Below, piece after piece: positions 23,010 through 33,341 of a stretch of 64,000 nucleotides of DNA. Position 1 is the stretch's first letter, and each line of letters starts with the position of its first letter. Location of the stretch: the NCBI GenBank assembly GCA_963931995.1, contig OZ008369.1, forward strand, positions 5,222,501-5,286,500. Reading direction: 5' to 3'. The position numbers and the translations under genes were made by a program. Under the pieces are notes generated by a model, which was not told the DNA's origin, ran no database searches, and saw only the letters and a list, made by a program, of their open reading frames with translations. The stretch is from Phaonia tiefii (Eukaryota > Arthropoda > Insecta > Diptera > Muscidae).

Positions 23010-23230
23010 CTTTCAAGAAAATATAGTGATATTTTGAGCACTTTAAGAATTTTTGTTTTACAACACTGGGTTTTCTGCATTGCCGCAGGTTTTTTTTTAT
23101 TTAAACGTAAACTATGGTCGAGTATATCACGATTTTGCAATTTTCGCAATTTAATTTCTATAATGAGGTGATATTTGACCAGATGATTTTTGAACGGCTG
23201 ATTTTGGTGGTGGCTTGAAATGTCTAAAAG
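23010..23230. repeat. Dispersed repeat, first copy of a pair
   Basis: Shares with 23514-23722 the pieces GATATTTTGAGCACT, TTTCTGCATTGCC, ATTTAAACGTAAACTATG, and GTGGTGGCTTGAAATGTCTA, in order. The two copies are in direct orientation about 500 bp apart. The minus-strand open frames over them have parallel residues only because the DNA is duplicated; no domain was recognised. Confidence 0.7.
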
Positions 23231-23513
23231 TTCGAAATAGCATTTAATCTGAACGCCTCTTAATTGATAAGATGTACACAATGTATCTTACTTCCTGCGC
23301 CTTTACTAGACGAGACGTCTTGAATGACCATTCAGGATATTTGGTTTTTTCAAGCCATGTACTGTAGGTAAGTTGCGGCAACCATATACTTCAGTGTTCT
23401 GTAAAAAGCATTCGTGTAAAAACAAGTTGGCTATCCTGACGTATAGACGAACGGTTTGGCGAGTGTTTCAAATGTGTTTAAAATAGAGATTTTGAAAATT
23501 TTCGAAACATGTT

Positions 23514-23722
23514 TACTACAATTTCGTTCAAGAAAGTCTAATGATATTTTGAGCACTGTAAGGAGTTTTATTTGCCAACACTGGTTTTTCTGCATTGCCA
23601 CACGGGTTTTTTTTAAATTTTTTTTATTTAAACGTAAACTATGTTCTGGTATATCGCGATTTCGCAGGTTTCGCAATTTCATTTCCATACTCAGTTGATT
23701 TTTGTGGTGGCTTGAAATGTCT
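23514..23722. repeat. Dispersed repeat, second copy of a pair
   Basis: Direct repeat of 23010-23230. It ends exactly where the mariner at 23724 begins (after GTGGCTTGAAATGTCTA), so the mariner probably inserted at this TA. I did not find the continuation of the repeat after the mariner. Confidence 0.65.
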
Positions 23723-23723
23723 A

Positions 23724-24908
23724 AAACTAGTCGACCTGACGTATTGAAGGAGCCAGTAGTTTGAAATAAAATATTTTGGTGATAAGTGGCAACCTTGTAA
23801 AACATATGTTTTAAGTTTCAAGTCACCACGTTGTTTAGTATTTTTCTTTGAGTCATCAAAAGTAATCGATCTCAGTGAATTTGTAAACATGGAAAAAATT
23901 TGTCACCGTTATGTAATTCAATATTTCCATTTGAAAGATCTCAGTCCAAGCAATATTGAAGCCGAACAAGATTCTACTCTGTGAGAGTCTTCTCATTCGT
24001 TTACGACTGTGAAATATTGGATAGCTGAGCTTAAACGAGCCCGTACGAGCTGCCAAGACCAGCACCGTAGTGGTTGGTCAACCAATTGAGGTGTCGCAGC
24101 CAGTCACGGTTCAGAAAATCCACAAAATGGTATTGGATGATCGTCGGCTGAAGGTGCGTGAGCTGGCTGAAATAGTTGGCATTTCAAAAAGTGCTTTTGC
24201 TTTCAATAGAGCAAAACAGCGTCGTGAGAGTGTTTCAATAGAGTGTTTGGCGATATTTCACCCCAATAAAGCCGAAATTTTATGTCCATTTGTAACCATG
24301 GATGAGACATGGGTCCACCACTTCACATCTGAGACAAAGGAACAGCCAAAGCAGTAGACTGAAATGATAGAAGAAGGCAAACACGGTTCCATCTGCGGGC
24401 AAGGTCATGACGTCTGTTTTTTGGGATGAGCATGGAAAAGTTTTATTGATTATCTTCAGGAAGGAAAATCCGTTCACGGCGAATATTATGATAATTTATT
24501 GAAGCGTTTAAGTGATGAAAAAAGGCAGCAATTGGCGAAAAAGAAAGTGTTGTTTCATCAAGACAATGCTCCAGTTCACATATCCACTGGTGCGATGACC
24601 AACATTAATTAATTAGAGTTCGAATTGCTTCATCACGCACCATATTCGCCAGATTTAGTTCCCTCGGAATATTTTCTACGTCCAAACTAGAAAAAATGGT
24701 TAGGTGGTAAAAGATTTGCCAACAATGAAGAGGTGGAGTCTGTGGTTGATGGCTATTTTAAGGAGTTTGACAGTTGTTACTGTAAACAGGGTATCGAAGC
24801 TATTGAATATTGCTGGAAAAGTTGAATCGAGCAAAATGGAGATTATGTTGAAAAATAAAGAAAACTTTTCCCAACTTTTTTGTGTCTCCTTTGTTAGGTC
24901 GGCTAGTT
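23724..24908 (+). mobile_element. Mariner, DD34D type, nearly full length
   Basis: The right end ends GGTCGGCTAGTT before TA. The left end starts AAACTAGTCGACCT after TA and is an imperfect inverted match to it. Length about 1.19 kb, close to the usual 1.25-1.3 kb, the shortfall explained by an internal deletion. The 5' leader before the ATG is mariner-like. The terminus assignment is moderate. Confidence 0.75.
23889..24858 (+). pseudogene. Mariner transposase (DD34D lineage), dead
   Basis: Starts MEKICHRYVIQYFHLKDLSP, the N-terminal helix-turn-helix of mellifera-like mariners. It then shows KIHKMVLDDRRLKVRELAE and IVGISKS, where about 27 residues linking to KQRRESVSIECLAIFHPNK are deleted. 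The first catalytic Asp is in TMDETWVHHFTSETKEQ, the second in KKVLFHQDNAPVH. The third lies in YSPDLVPSEYF, where Asp is replaced by Glu. I count 34 residues between the second and third positions. It ends with GIEAIEYCWKS and DYVEK before a stop. Several frameshifts and in-frame stops separate these blocks, so no active enzyme is possible. Confidence 0.9.
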
Positions 24909-24910
24909 TA

Positions 24911-25440
24911 TGTGCGTGAAAATAAATTCGTATTTAAAATAGCAAAGACACAAACCAATTTACTTAGCAGAGCTCTGTTATAGAACGTACAGAGCTCTGT
25001 TACGCACTTTATTTTAAACATAAATCGGTATTTTATTGATTTTTTCAATTAAATAATCGATGCAGAAATTTAAAATACAGTAATTAATATAAACACACTC
25101 CAAGCTAAATATATTTGCTACACAAACTAATGTATATGCAACCAAATCCCAAACATTGGTATTTAAATATGTCATATATAGTGGAAATATTAAGGCAAAA
25201 TATGGGCATATGAAGAATTCTCCACGAACCAAACATATGCCAGTCGATAGTCCTTAAGGAGTGTCTTCGAAATATAAAATCTAGAATTTCGCAAGGACCT
25301 TGAGAAATTCAGAATTTGAAATTTTCTGTGTGAGGTCCCTGTGCAAGATTTTGGCCCACTGTGGTCAAACGAAGAATTCTCCAAGAACCAAATATGTGCA
25401 GTTGCGTAGTGCTTGACACATCCGTTCAGAATATGCCAAC
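24911..25440. mobile_element. Diverged relative of the 10287-11032 element
   Basis: Begins GTGCGTGAAAATAAATTCG then ATAGCAAAGACACAAACCA and AGAGCTCTGTTA, aligning with the terminal 100 bp of the earlier element. Further in it has a GCCCACTGTGGTCAAAC segment and AATTCTCCA(A/C)GAACC repeats that correspond to the CACAGTGGGC and TACTCCTCC repeats of the other copy. The second terminal repeat was not found. Boundaries approximate. Confidence 0.5.
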
Positions 25441-25474
25441 CACATATTTCAGAAGGCCTTCGACGTGAAATGTA

Positions 25475-25555
25475 AGGTGGTGAGAGCAGGAATCGATCCC
25501 ACGTTCTCATGTACAAGTGTCAACCACACTAACCATTGAACCATTGACGACCATT
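25475..25555 (-). mobile_element. SINE family 1, tRNA-like head only
   Basis: On the minus strand AATGGTTCAATGGTTAGTG (A-box region) and GTGGGATCGATTCCTGC (B box) precede TCACCACC, as in the full SINEs, but the body is missing or too diverged to see. Confidence 0.7.
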
Positions 25556-25719
25556 AATTTTAGATTTGAAATTTTTGGTTTCCAAATTGGTTTCCATCAT
25601 TCCAACTTAGTATGAAGTAATACACCCTTTTCAAATATTCCCCAAAAAGCATCTACAAGCTGGCGCAAAGTTAATCATCCAATTTTTTTTAAATAACTTT
25701 TTTACTAAAAATGATTTTG

Positions 25720-26555
25720 AGTGGAAATCATTATTTGGACCTTTAACATTTTTTCTGTCAAGTGGAAAATATGATATCCGTCAAGAGGCTGCCGCCAGTG
25801 TTGATACACATTTGTACCCCTTTCATCGCATTTCCATGACTTTCCGCAGGATTTCCGGTGATAACTGTTCGAATTCCTGTCGAATATTCTCCTTAAGGTT
25901 TGCGATTGTCTGAGGCTTGTTGGCATAAACCCCCAACTTGAAGCCCTAAAGAAAGAAGTCTGGGATGGTTAAATCGGGCGATCTTGCTGGCTATGCCAAA
26001 TTGGCAAAATGGGAGAACACGCGACCAGGAAACGCTTCCTTCACAATATCCATTGTGGCTCATGCCGTTTGTGTAGTTGCATCGTCTTGGTATAATCACA
26101 TGTTTACCAAACGCCGCTCATCCAATTCCGGCAGTAAGAAGTCGTTTATCATGGCCCTGTAGCGTTCGTCAGTAACAGAGGTCGTACTGCCGATTGCGTC
26201 CTCAAAAAAATCTGGCCTAATTAGTGGCTTTGGGTGGATGTAGTGGCTCTTCGTGCATCACAGGCGGATTTTCAGTGCCCCAGAAACAAAGAGTTTGCTT
26301 ATTGACGTAACCGCTTAAGTGGAAATGCGCCTCGTCCCTCAGGATGATTTTCGCCACAAAATCGTCCTCTTCGTTGTTGAGATTGAGGATGGCTTGACAG
26401 TAATTCATACGCGACTGACGGTCAGCAGCCATTAAATGATGCATGCGCAACTGCGAGGACCGTCGTCTGGTTGATGTTTCATTGCAAAAATTATAACATC
26501 TTCCAATAGGGTGATTAGACATCTCGGTAGAATGCTGATATGATAAAAAGTTCAT
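25720..26555 (-). pseudogene. Mariner transposase, DD41D type, degraded
   Basis: On the minus strand, MAADRQSRMNYCQAILN leads to KIILRDEAHFHLSGYVNKQ (first catalytic Asp). Next is MxLYQDDATTQTA (second), then PARSPDLTIPDFFL (third), which I count 41 residues after the second. GVYANKPQTIANLKENIRQE and ILRKVMEM form the C-terminal helices, and TDIIFHL is near the end. At least five stops interrupt the frame. The N-terminal DNA-binding part upstream of 26555 was not seen. It is a different and older copy from those at 6216 and 32221. No clear inverted repeats were found. Confidence 0.82.
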
Positions 26556-27760
26556 ATCTCATTTAGCTTCAAATTATCATTTTGATATTTCCGGTTAACC
26601 TCATTTGGAAGCCATCATCAGTATTGGGCTCATTCGTACACATTGGAATATAACAATAATTTCCTTCCGGGATTTGGTAGTTGCTTACTTGGCTGTGCTA
26701 TGTTGACTTTATTTGGTTAGATGTGTTATAACTTCGTAGGGTCGTCTGCCACTGTATCTTCATCTTCTAAGCACAAGGATATGAATGAATCCTTGTCGTT
26801 ATTGATAATAATAGTAGTAATAAAAATAATAACACAGAATACAGTTCCTTTTCTTTGGTTGTTCTATACGAAGTTTTGTAGCTTTGACAATTTGCAGCAA
26901 TTTTTTATTGTACATTTCCCGAAATTGGGGAAATGCTAACAAGAACAAAAGGATTTAAGTCAGTTTCAAATGCATTGAGACTCTTAGCATTTCCCCGTAA
27001 ACCACAGACAAAGCCAAAGCTTAACAAGGAGACAACAAGTTTTTCAGTGCCTGGAAATGCTTCGGAGCACAACAACTTTATTGCAAAATAACAAGCCAAG
27101 AAAGGATGACAACAAGGATACTCACATGCCATGGATCGTTTTATACACAGAGCAAGCAAATTGCAAGGAATGCCAGCAACGTCAACATCGTCATTGTCGT
27201 CATCGTCCTCGTCGACGTCGTCATCAACAATATTGCAATTGTTCGTTCGATTCATCTCCACTTGAACGAGTCATACAAATGCGCACTTATTATACCACTG
27301 ACTTGCATGTTCGCCTGCTCAGATGCTATAGTATTCGCATTCGTAGTCGTAGTCGTAGTCGCACTCGCACCCGGAGCCGGAGGCTGAGGCAGTCTAGTAA
27401 ATGGGGTTTCGATTTCCTTCAATTGACATAAATTGAATACCCGCATCATGTTTGTATTATTGTTCTACATGTGTATCCACCTACCTATTGCCGTTTGTGT
27501 AAGAGGCTCCTTTATGGCGACGAGGATTTAATATACGTTTTGGTCTCTATGTCTCGGGAATTTCGCGCTTTTTCATTTTATTTTTTCCAGATATTAATCA
27601 TTATATTTTGCTGAGTCATCAGTGTAAAGGAGGACGTAAATTTATTGTTTTTGGTCTTATAAAGACGAAACAAATTAAAAAGGAAAACGACATTTAAAGT
27701 CGGACATATGATTTTCAATGGATTCAATATCGATACTGGATGGTATGATCATCACATATA
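26556..27760. other. Non-coding DNA with GTC/GTA simple repeats
   Basis: Imperfect (GTC)n at about 27185-27230 and a GTAGTC repeat at about 27340-27365 create Arg- or Val/Ile-rich open frames on both strands (27057-27449). The composition is explained by simple repeats, so I do not call a gene. Confidence 0.55.
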
Positions 27761-28334
27761 CACTGAAAGAAAAACGCTTCGTCGCATGGATGAAATATAT
27801 TCGTTAATGTTTTACGTTTCTGCAATCAAAAATTTCGTAAATCCGACAATTTGCTTGTTGCTGCGTCGAAAATTTCGTGCATAATTTCTTTGACAATTTT
27901 TCGGTTCGTTACTCGTTCCTGCAACAATTATATTGAATTTTAATTTGGGAGAAAAACCAGCTAAAACCCAAAATAAAAGTAAGTGTATGGTATTTACACT
28001 ATTGTTATTTGGTAGTTTATTACTATTATTTATTTGTTTTGCCTGTTTGCCAACATATATAGCAAATTCATTGCAGTAATGAAACAAGTTCATCGTACCA
28101 ACGAATTAAATTTATTGCAGACACTAAGCCAATTCACTGCAGCAATGAAACATATTCATAACAGCAATGAAACAAATTCAAACAAATGAAACAAATTCAT
28201 TGCTGCAATGAAACATATTCATTTTCGCCACCACAGCGGGAACAAAACTGTACGTCATCTCACTTTCGATGACAAAAGTTGTTGGGGCGACGAACATTTT
28301 CATTCTTCTGACGAAGCTTTTTTTTTATTTGTAG
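27761..28334. mobile_element. MITE-like element with CACTGAAAGAAAAA end
   Basis: The left end CACTGAAAGAAAAACGCTTC is imperfectly inverted at the right end (CTGACGAAGCTTTTTTTTTA). The left end is shared with the element at 42831-43510. Interior non-coding, with a minisatellite at 28064-28224. Exact right boundary uncertain. Confidence 0.5.
28064..28224. repeat. Minisatellite, TTCATTGCAGCAATGAAACA-type units
   Basis: About five units built on the palindrome TTCATTGC(A/T)GCAATGAA with spacers of a few to about 15 bases, including AAATTCATTGCTGCAATGAA at the right. Confidence 0.75.
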
Positions 28335-28400
28335 TCCGTCAACTGTACAATATTCGGAACGTATTTCATGTAAAGTGAATATAATCTACAACTAAATAAT

Positions 28401-28526
28401 TTTTGGGCTTCGGCTTTGTAGCCAGCTATCAACTGGAGAGCCGAACTCAGAGTCGAGAGGCACAATTTTTGGCTTTAAAGCCAGCCAGCAAACTGAGCAA
28501 CGTACACAGATCCGAGAGCCACACTT
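28401..28526. repeat. Two-unit tandem repeat of about 60 bp
   Basis: The first unit (GGCTTCGGCTTTGTAGCCAG ... GAGAGGCACAATTTTT) and the second (GGCTTTAAAGCCAGCCAG ... CCGAGAGCCACA) match in order with indels. Confidence 0.55.
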
Positions 28527-29078
28527 AAAGTAGTTCGGATATGGGCTCGAGACACATCACCCGATTAGAAGGTCGGGATTTGGCTCAGGTTCGAATAAAT
28601 GGCAATGCAAGATCCCAAAATATATAATTTATACAACACACCGTGGTAACAGGGTAGTATGAGTTCGTACTGATGTTTGTAACATGCAGAAATGTAGGAC
28701 TACAACCAATCTATATTCTCACTCTGAATCGTTTTAGCCATGCCCGTCTGGTTATTTGTTCTGGTGTCCACGGAATTTGGTATGTAGCCACTAATTTGGC
28801 AAGGGACGAACGCTTTTTGATGCGGACTATATCGGTCCCCCCAAAACAAATCTACCTGCGAAGCTTGGATTTAAGGTTCTTGGAGAAACGTTGCATCTAG
28901 AAATTGAGTAAAATTTTGCACAACCCAATTACGTGACACATCATATTAGTGGACCAAATATAAATCACATGGGTTTACGTTTTGTCATTATACCACTAAG
29001 CTTGGTGCTATCGGCTCAAGAGTGTATAAGTACGTCAAAACTGTCGCACGCGGACCGTCTAGTCACGAGGAGTGCCTA
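28527..29078. other. Non-coding DNA
   Basis: A 75-codon frame at 28673-28900 has no recognisable domain. Nothing else seen. Confidence 0.4.
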
Positions 29079-29795
29079 TTAGACTGGGTCCCAAAAAACG
29101 GTGACCCTCCTTTTTTCGGCACCAAACACATTTGGTTTCCGATGCACCCTGGAGAATCCCGAAATAGACGATTGACGTAATGCAATAAATTTGCAATTGA
29201 AATCAAATCTATTGTGTATTTTTAAGACCTCATATTTTTTACGTATCGGTATCATTTTTATCCAAATATTTCGTAGTTTCACTGAATATCGAAACTTTAA
29301 CTTTGAATTTTCCATCAACATATTTTCTATTGCGAGGAATTCTTCACAATCGCTGTAAGTTTTTGATTTTTCAAAAATTGAATACAACTTCAATTCAGTT
29401 AAATCTCTTTCATTTATATCGAACCACGTCGTTTGCTTTGAAGTTTTGTATGAATTCCGGCCGAACTTAATGCCATGCTGGTTTGATGAAATGAACTGCT
29501 TCCAAGACATTAAAGGGTTTACTTGTCGAATTAGTTTAGATACTTTAAACACGTCTAACGTCGAAAGTGAAAGTGCAAAAGTGTTTGTTTTTGTTTTTAG
29601 AAACAACAATATTTTTAAGTTTTTCAAATTTATATTTTTGTGGAATTCCATTAGACACTGTGACATCAACTTCCGTGCTACCCATGCCTTCTCATTTGAC
29701 TGCCAGTTCTTTAGTATGATTTTAATATGGACTGATGCAAATGCAATGGGGCATTTCCATTCACTAGAAGCTGTTCTCTTCCCATTACATCCCAT
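29079..29795 (-). CDS. Unrecognised open frame, 238 codons, longest in the window
   Basis: I do not recognise this protein. The frame is open for 238 codons from the first ATG, and about 28 codons further upstream. At this A+T content such a run is unlikely by chance (rough estimate, not computed). The first residues (MGCNGK) come from a SINE tail remnant at 29779-29822, so the true start, if any, is probably internal or in an upstream exon. The product would be basic and Lys/Asn/Phe-rich, without a signal peptide or obvious membrane segment. Visible stretches include FKVSKLIRQVNPLMSWKQF, TTWFDINERDLTELKLYSIF and KLRNIWIKMIPIRKKYEVL. It could be a young transposon-encoded exon, an isolated host exon, or an unusually stop-poor stretch. 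The opposite strand is also open (29446-29832). Confidence 0.35.
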   Translation of the reverse strand: MGCNGKRTASSEWKCPIAFASVHIKIILKNWQSNEKAWVARKLMSQCLMEFHKNINLKNLKILLFLKTKTNTFALSLSTLDVFKVSKLIRQVNPLMSWKQFISSNQHGIKFGRNSYKTSKQTTWFDINERDLTELKLYSIFEKSKTYSDCEEFLAIENMLMENSKLKFRYSVKLRNIWIKMIPIRKKYEVLKIHNRFDFNCKFIALRQSSISGFSRVHRKPNVFGAEKRRVTVFWDPV

Positions 29796-29822
29796 GAAGG
29801 AACAGGGGAGAGCGTCTCCACC
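29779..29822 (-). mobile_element. SINE family 1, 3' tail fragment
   Basis: CCCATTACATCCCATGAAGG and GGGGAGAGCGTCTCC are the reverse complement of the SINE tail. Only about 44 bp remain. Confidence 0.7.
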
Positions 29823-30339
29823 TTTGTCATAATTTGGTGGCGATAGTCCATTAATATTGATGGACGGATGTATTTATGGCAGCAGCTTCACTACAGGCTA
29901 GAGATGGACACGTGGATAAACATTTGATCCTGATACCGGCTGTCCTGAAATCAAATTTTTCTATTCCGCCCAGCCCACACCTAAGAAAATAGTGTAAAAT
30001 ATAATTACGTATAGGCAACCTGTTCAAAAATAGGTATATTAAATTCTGGCATCTGTTACATACTCTACATCATATTTTTGATTTCATTTGGACGAAACCC
30101 ACGTTTAGTGTGATCATGGAAATGCGCAACAAATTATTTCAATGTCTTTCATTCAATGGAAGTTGTTAATATCTAAAGTTACTTCCTATCAATAATTTCA
30201 AACTAAATATATCAATTTCAAAACTTGGTATCTCCCACAGTTGTGAATAGTTTTATAGTTATGACGCACAAGCTGGCTATGAGTAACATATTCACCAAGA
30301 AAAAAATTTCCTTGTCGAAATGTACTTATGTCGAAATGT
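29823..30339. other. Non-coding DNA
   Basis: Nothing recognised between the SINE tail fragment and the next transposable element. Confidence 0.45.
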
Positions 30340-30787
30340 ATGATTCCTCCCAAACGAACGATTGACTACTGAAAGCATGCAACTAAAACGCAACATATCA
30401 GTCAACTTAAGAAACACTCAATTCATTTACACGCGCATTCAGGACTACATCACTGACTGGAAGAAAAATGCAACGATACAGTTATACAATTGCAATAGCA
30501 TAAACTTAGGCTGAGAACAATCTCTTTTTGTCCCTCTTTTATTACTTTGCCCTCGGCAGAACATAGCGGCAAATAAATAAGTAAACGGTTCACCCAACAC
30601 AGCTGTATTTGTAACACAAACGAAGCTGTGTTTGGACCACAAGCACATACATTATAAAATATTTATCATTGTGTCTCAAACGTGTAATATTGCACAGCAA
30701 ACACAATGTGGTTGGATATATATATACTATATTTGCGACAAGCTATTGGCATCCAAACAAGAACAAAATAAAGATTTTTCAGCGTTT
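30340..30787 (+). mobile_element. CACGCTG-family element, long form, 5' truncated
   Basis: Begins within the long form at TCCTCCCAAACGAACGATTG and runs through AACTTAGGCTGAGAACAATC, AACACAGCTGTATTTGTAAC, CATTGTGTCTCAAAC and ATTTTTCAGCGTTT. The first 200 bp or so are missing and the terminal repeat has one change. Confidence 0.75.
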
Positions 30788-30916
30788 CGAAATGGTTACA
30801 ATTCCGTTGTCTATTTGCAAGTACAATTTAGATGTGATTTGGAACATTTTTAACAATAATATAACAATACATCGGCTTTGTTGGGAGATTTGATCACCAT
30901 AATCGTAGCATTCTTC

Positions 30917-31150
30917 GCATGAGAAACCAAGAAACCCACGACAAATTAATTTTGACCTAAGGCAAACTGATTTTATCTAATATGGTGCTTAAAAGTATAT
31001 ATTAACCGAAATAATCGGTCAACAAGTTATTCTTTTCGAATATTTTGACTTTTGATGGAAATGCTAAAGTTGGGTCGGAGCCGTCCAAATTGTTACGAGT
31101 CCAGGCTAAAATCCCAAACTGCGACTCTACAGCACTGGGATTCCAACAGT
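30917..31150 (+). repeat. Dispersed repeat shared with 58389-58577
   Basis: Shares GCATGAGAAACC, CCTAAGG(C/A)AAACTGATTTT, TATCTAATA(T/C)GGTG, AACCGAAA, TACGA(G/C)TCCA and CTCCACTGCACTGG-like pieces with the second locus. Function unknown; possibly a SINE-like or satellite-derived sequence. Confidence 0.55.
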
Positions 31151-32220
31151 TCTCAAAAGTTCTCGCATTTATCATTCTCATGTATATGGGAAATCTCCAT
31201 TGAACCTCCATTCCACGATAAGTTCGTATCACGCCCACACTTCTGACTTACTTATATAGTGATTATCGGCATCGGATTAGTGTTACGAGTAACGTAGTAG
31301 AAGACTATAGAGATTGTTATGATAACGGCTATACCTGAAGTTAATGATTAACTGGATCTCAATTGTTTATTGTTCCAAATTCGAGTCCACTATAAAAACT
31401 TTATTGAAAATGTATTTTATAACATGAAATGCACAAAATCTAATATAAATTATTTTATTTTTATTTGCAGGTCAGTTTTCCTTGAACTTGCTGGCATTTT
31501 TGATACTGTAAGTAATGTCCCCTTGATTTATAATAATTGAATTATCGTGTATTTGGAGTTTGATTTTATTTTTAAAACAGCTAATGTGTGCAGTACACGA
31601 AGTGTAAAAAGCCACATGCGCATGTGTCTCTGACGTCATGAGAATTTCCAGCAGGTTGGTTAAATTTTTTAAATGTATCGTAGTGGCTACATGCGGTAAA
31701 ATATTGATAGTACAAGAAATGTATTTTTGTCCCAAAATCCAAATGTGCCACATGTGGTTGAAGCGAACACATTTGTAAAGGTAGCACATGTTGAGACATG
31801 TGAATGGTTACATGTGTGTTATTAGTACACGGCATACAGCATATGACACATTTCACGAGTTAGCATTTGCGAAAGTCACATGTGTATGTGGCTTTCTAGT
31901 TAGTACACGACATGCTGCCAGTCGTATTGTAGACATCACTATTTTCTGTCGCAGTGATTTGATTTGAATAAAGTTATGAGAAGTTGGTTTATATAATAAT
32001 ACTTGTATAATTTATATTTTGTTTTTTTTTTGTGATATTTGTGATATTTTTTAAGGATAACTTATAACATTATATTTTAAAAAATATTTGTGTCACACAG
32101 GAATAAGTTTTTTTTTTTATTTTCTTCTTTGCATTAGAATGACTGTGCAGAGCTTCAACATCAATTACTTCACTAAATTATTAGTTATTTATATTTTATA
32201 ATCCATATAAAATATAACTA

Positions 32221-33042
32221 ACTGGTTTTTCAATAAGAGCGCTACAAAAGTTTTTTTTAAATAAAACAAAACCGGTTTTAGATACCAATGAAATTCTTTA
32301 TTCCTGTGAAAGTCCGTTCGATGCCATTATGTATGGAACTCGATTTATTTTGCATGGCACGCTTGCAGAAGTCCAGACGCTGAACCCAATTTTCGACGGT
32401 TTTCAAGCATAAATCGGCCGATACTGCTGCAATTTCACGTTCGATATTCGTACGAAGTTCATCAATCGTCGCTGGCTTGTTGGCATAGACCATAGACTTG
32501 ACGTAGCCCCACAGGAAATAATCTAACGGCGTCAAATCGCATGACCGAGGCGGCCAATCGACTGTGCCATTTCTTGAGATAACACGTTCACCAATCTTGG
32601 TTTCCAATAAATTGATTGTGGCATTCGTTGTGTGGCTTGTGGCGCCGTCCTGTTGGAACCACATGTCCTCCAAGTCCATACAATGACGCCGCCGGCCCAT
32701 AAATCGCACCAAACCGTAATTTTTTCGGGATGCAATGATGACTCATGGATTACGTGTGGATTGCTGTCTGATCAATAACTCTTATTTTGCTTATTGACGA
32801 AGCCATTCAGCCAGAAATTATGACGACCATAAATTGGACGTAGCGCTCTTAAAGTTGAGGCCACTGACTCCAAATTTCGGTAGTAAATTTTAATAATTTC
32901 GACTCGTTGTTGGCTCGTATATCTATCCATGATGAAATGGCAAATCTTACTGAAGAGAAATGTCAAAAGAGCGGGAAAAGATATGGCGTCGTTTGCTGTC
33001 CCTATCGATTTACTTTTGTAGCGTCTCTGTTGAAAAACCCTT
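32221..33042 (-). mobile_element. Deleted mariner, DD41D type, copy 2
   Basis: Inverted ends GGTTTTTCAATA...GCTACAAAAGT and ACTTTTGTAGCGTC...GAAAAACC match those at 6216-7052 almost base for base and are flanked by TA. At 822 bp it is deleted differently from copy 1: it keeps the N-terminal helix-turn-helix but has lost the segment up to the first catalytic motif and another piece before the second. Confidence 0.92.
32278..32929 (-). pseudogene. Mariner transposase, internally deleted
   Basis: Starts MDRYTSQQRVEIIKIYYRNL, the first helix-turn-helix, and continues ALRPIYGRHNFW, where the sequence jumps straight to LNGFVNKQNK of the catalytic domain. The first catalytic Asp is therefore lost. 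After a second deletion (GGxxCMDLEDMWFQQD) it has the second Asp and an intact third one in WPPRSCDLTPLDYFLWG, with 41 residues between them. The C-terminus (ENWVQRLDFCKRA) matches copy 1, followed by a short altered end. An open frame of 144 codons (32278-32712) covers the C-terminal part. No active enzyme is possible, but the ends could still be substrates for a related transposase. Confidence 0.88.
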
Positions 33043-33341
33043 TACATTGAGCAGGGAAGATTTACAGAAAGTAATTTCTTCCAGTGCAAAGACACCAATA
33101 CATTCACATTTGTGGTATGTTCCCTTTGTGCCGACCACTGTTCTAGAGACGATATTAAACGATTGATTTTGTCGCCTGCGGTGGATTTGGTTTGTCGAGG
33201 AGACTTCAATTGCGAAGGGGCAGTGTTGAATTTGGCATCGATCTAGTAAACATTTTCAAATTCTGCAAAAAACCGATTGTTGGCGATTAAAACTCGAATG
33301 GTGGGGTATATTTCAGAAAAATTTCCAAAGTTGACTACATT

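Noticed and set aside
23003..23805. Two similar minus-strand open frames (92 and 124 codons)
   Set aside because: Their similarity reflects a duplicated DNA repeat. The frames break differently and no domain was recognised.
27057..27431. Arg/His-rich open frame of 124 codons with RSRSRTRTRSR
   Set aside because: It is created by GTC/GTA trinucleotide repeats. The other frames and the opposite strand are equally open there.
28064..28224. CRISPR-like spaced repeats
   Set aside because: The spacers are of unequal length and partly similar to the repeat, and the surroundings are eukaryotic transposon DNA. It is a minisatellite.
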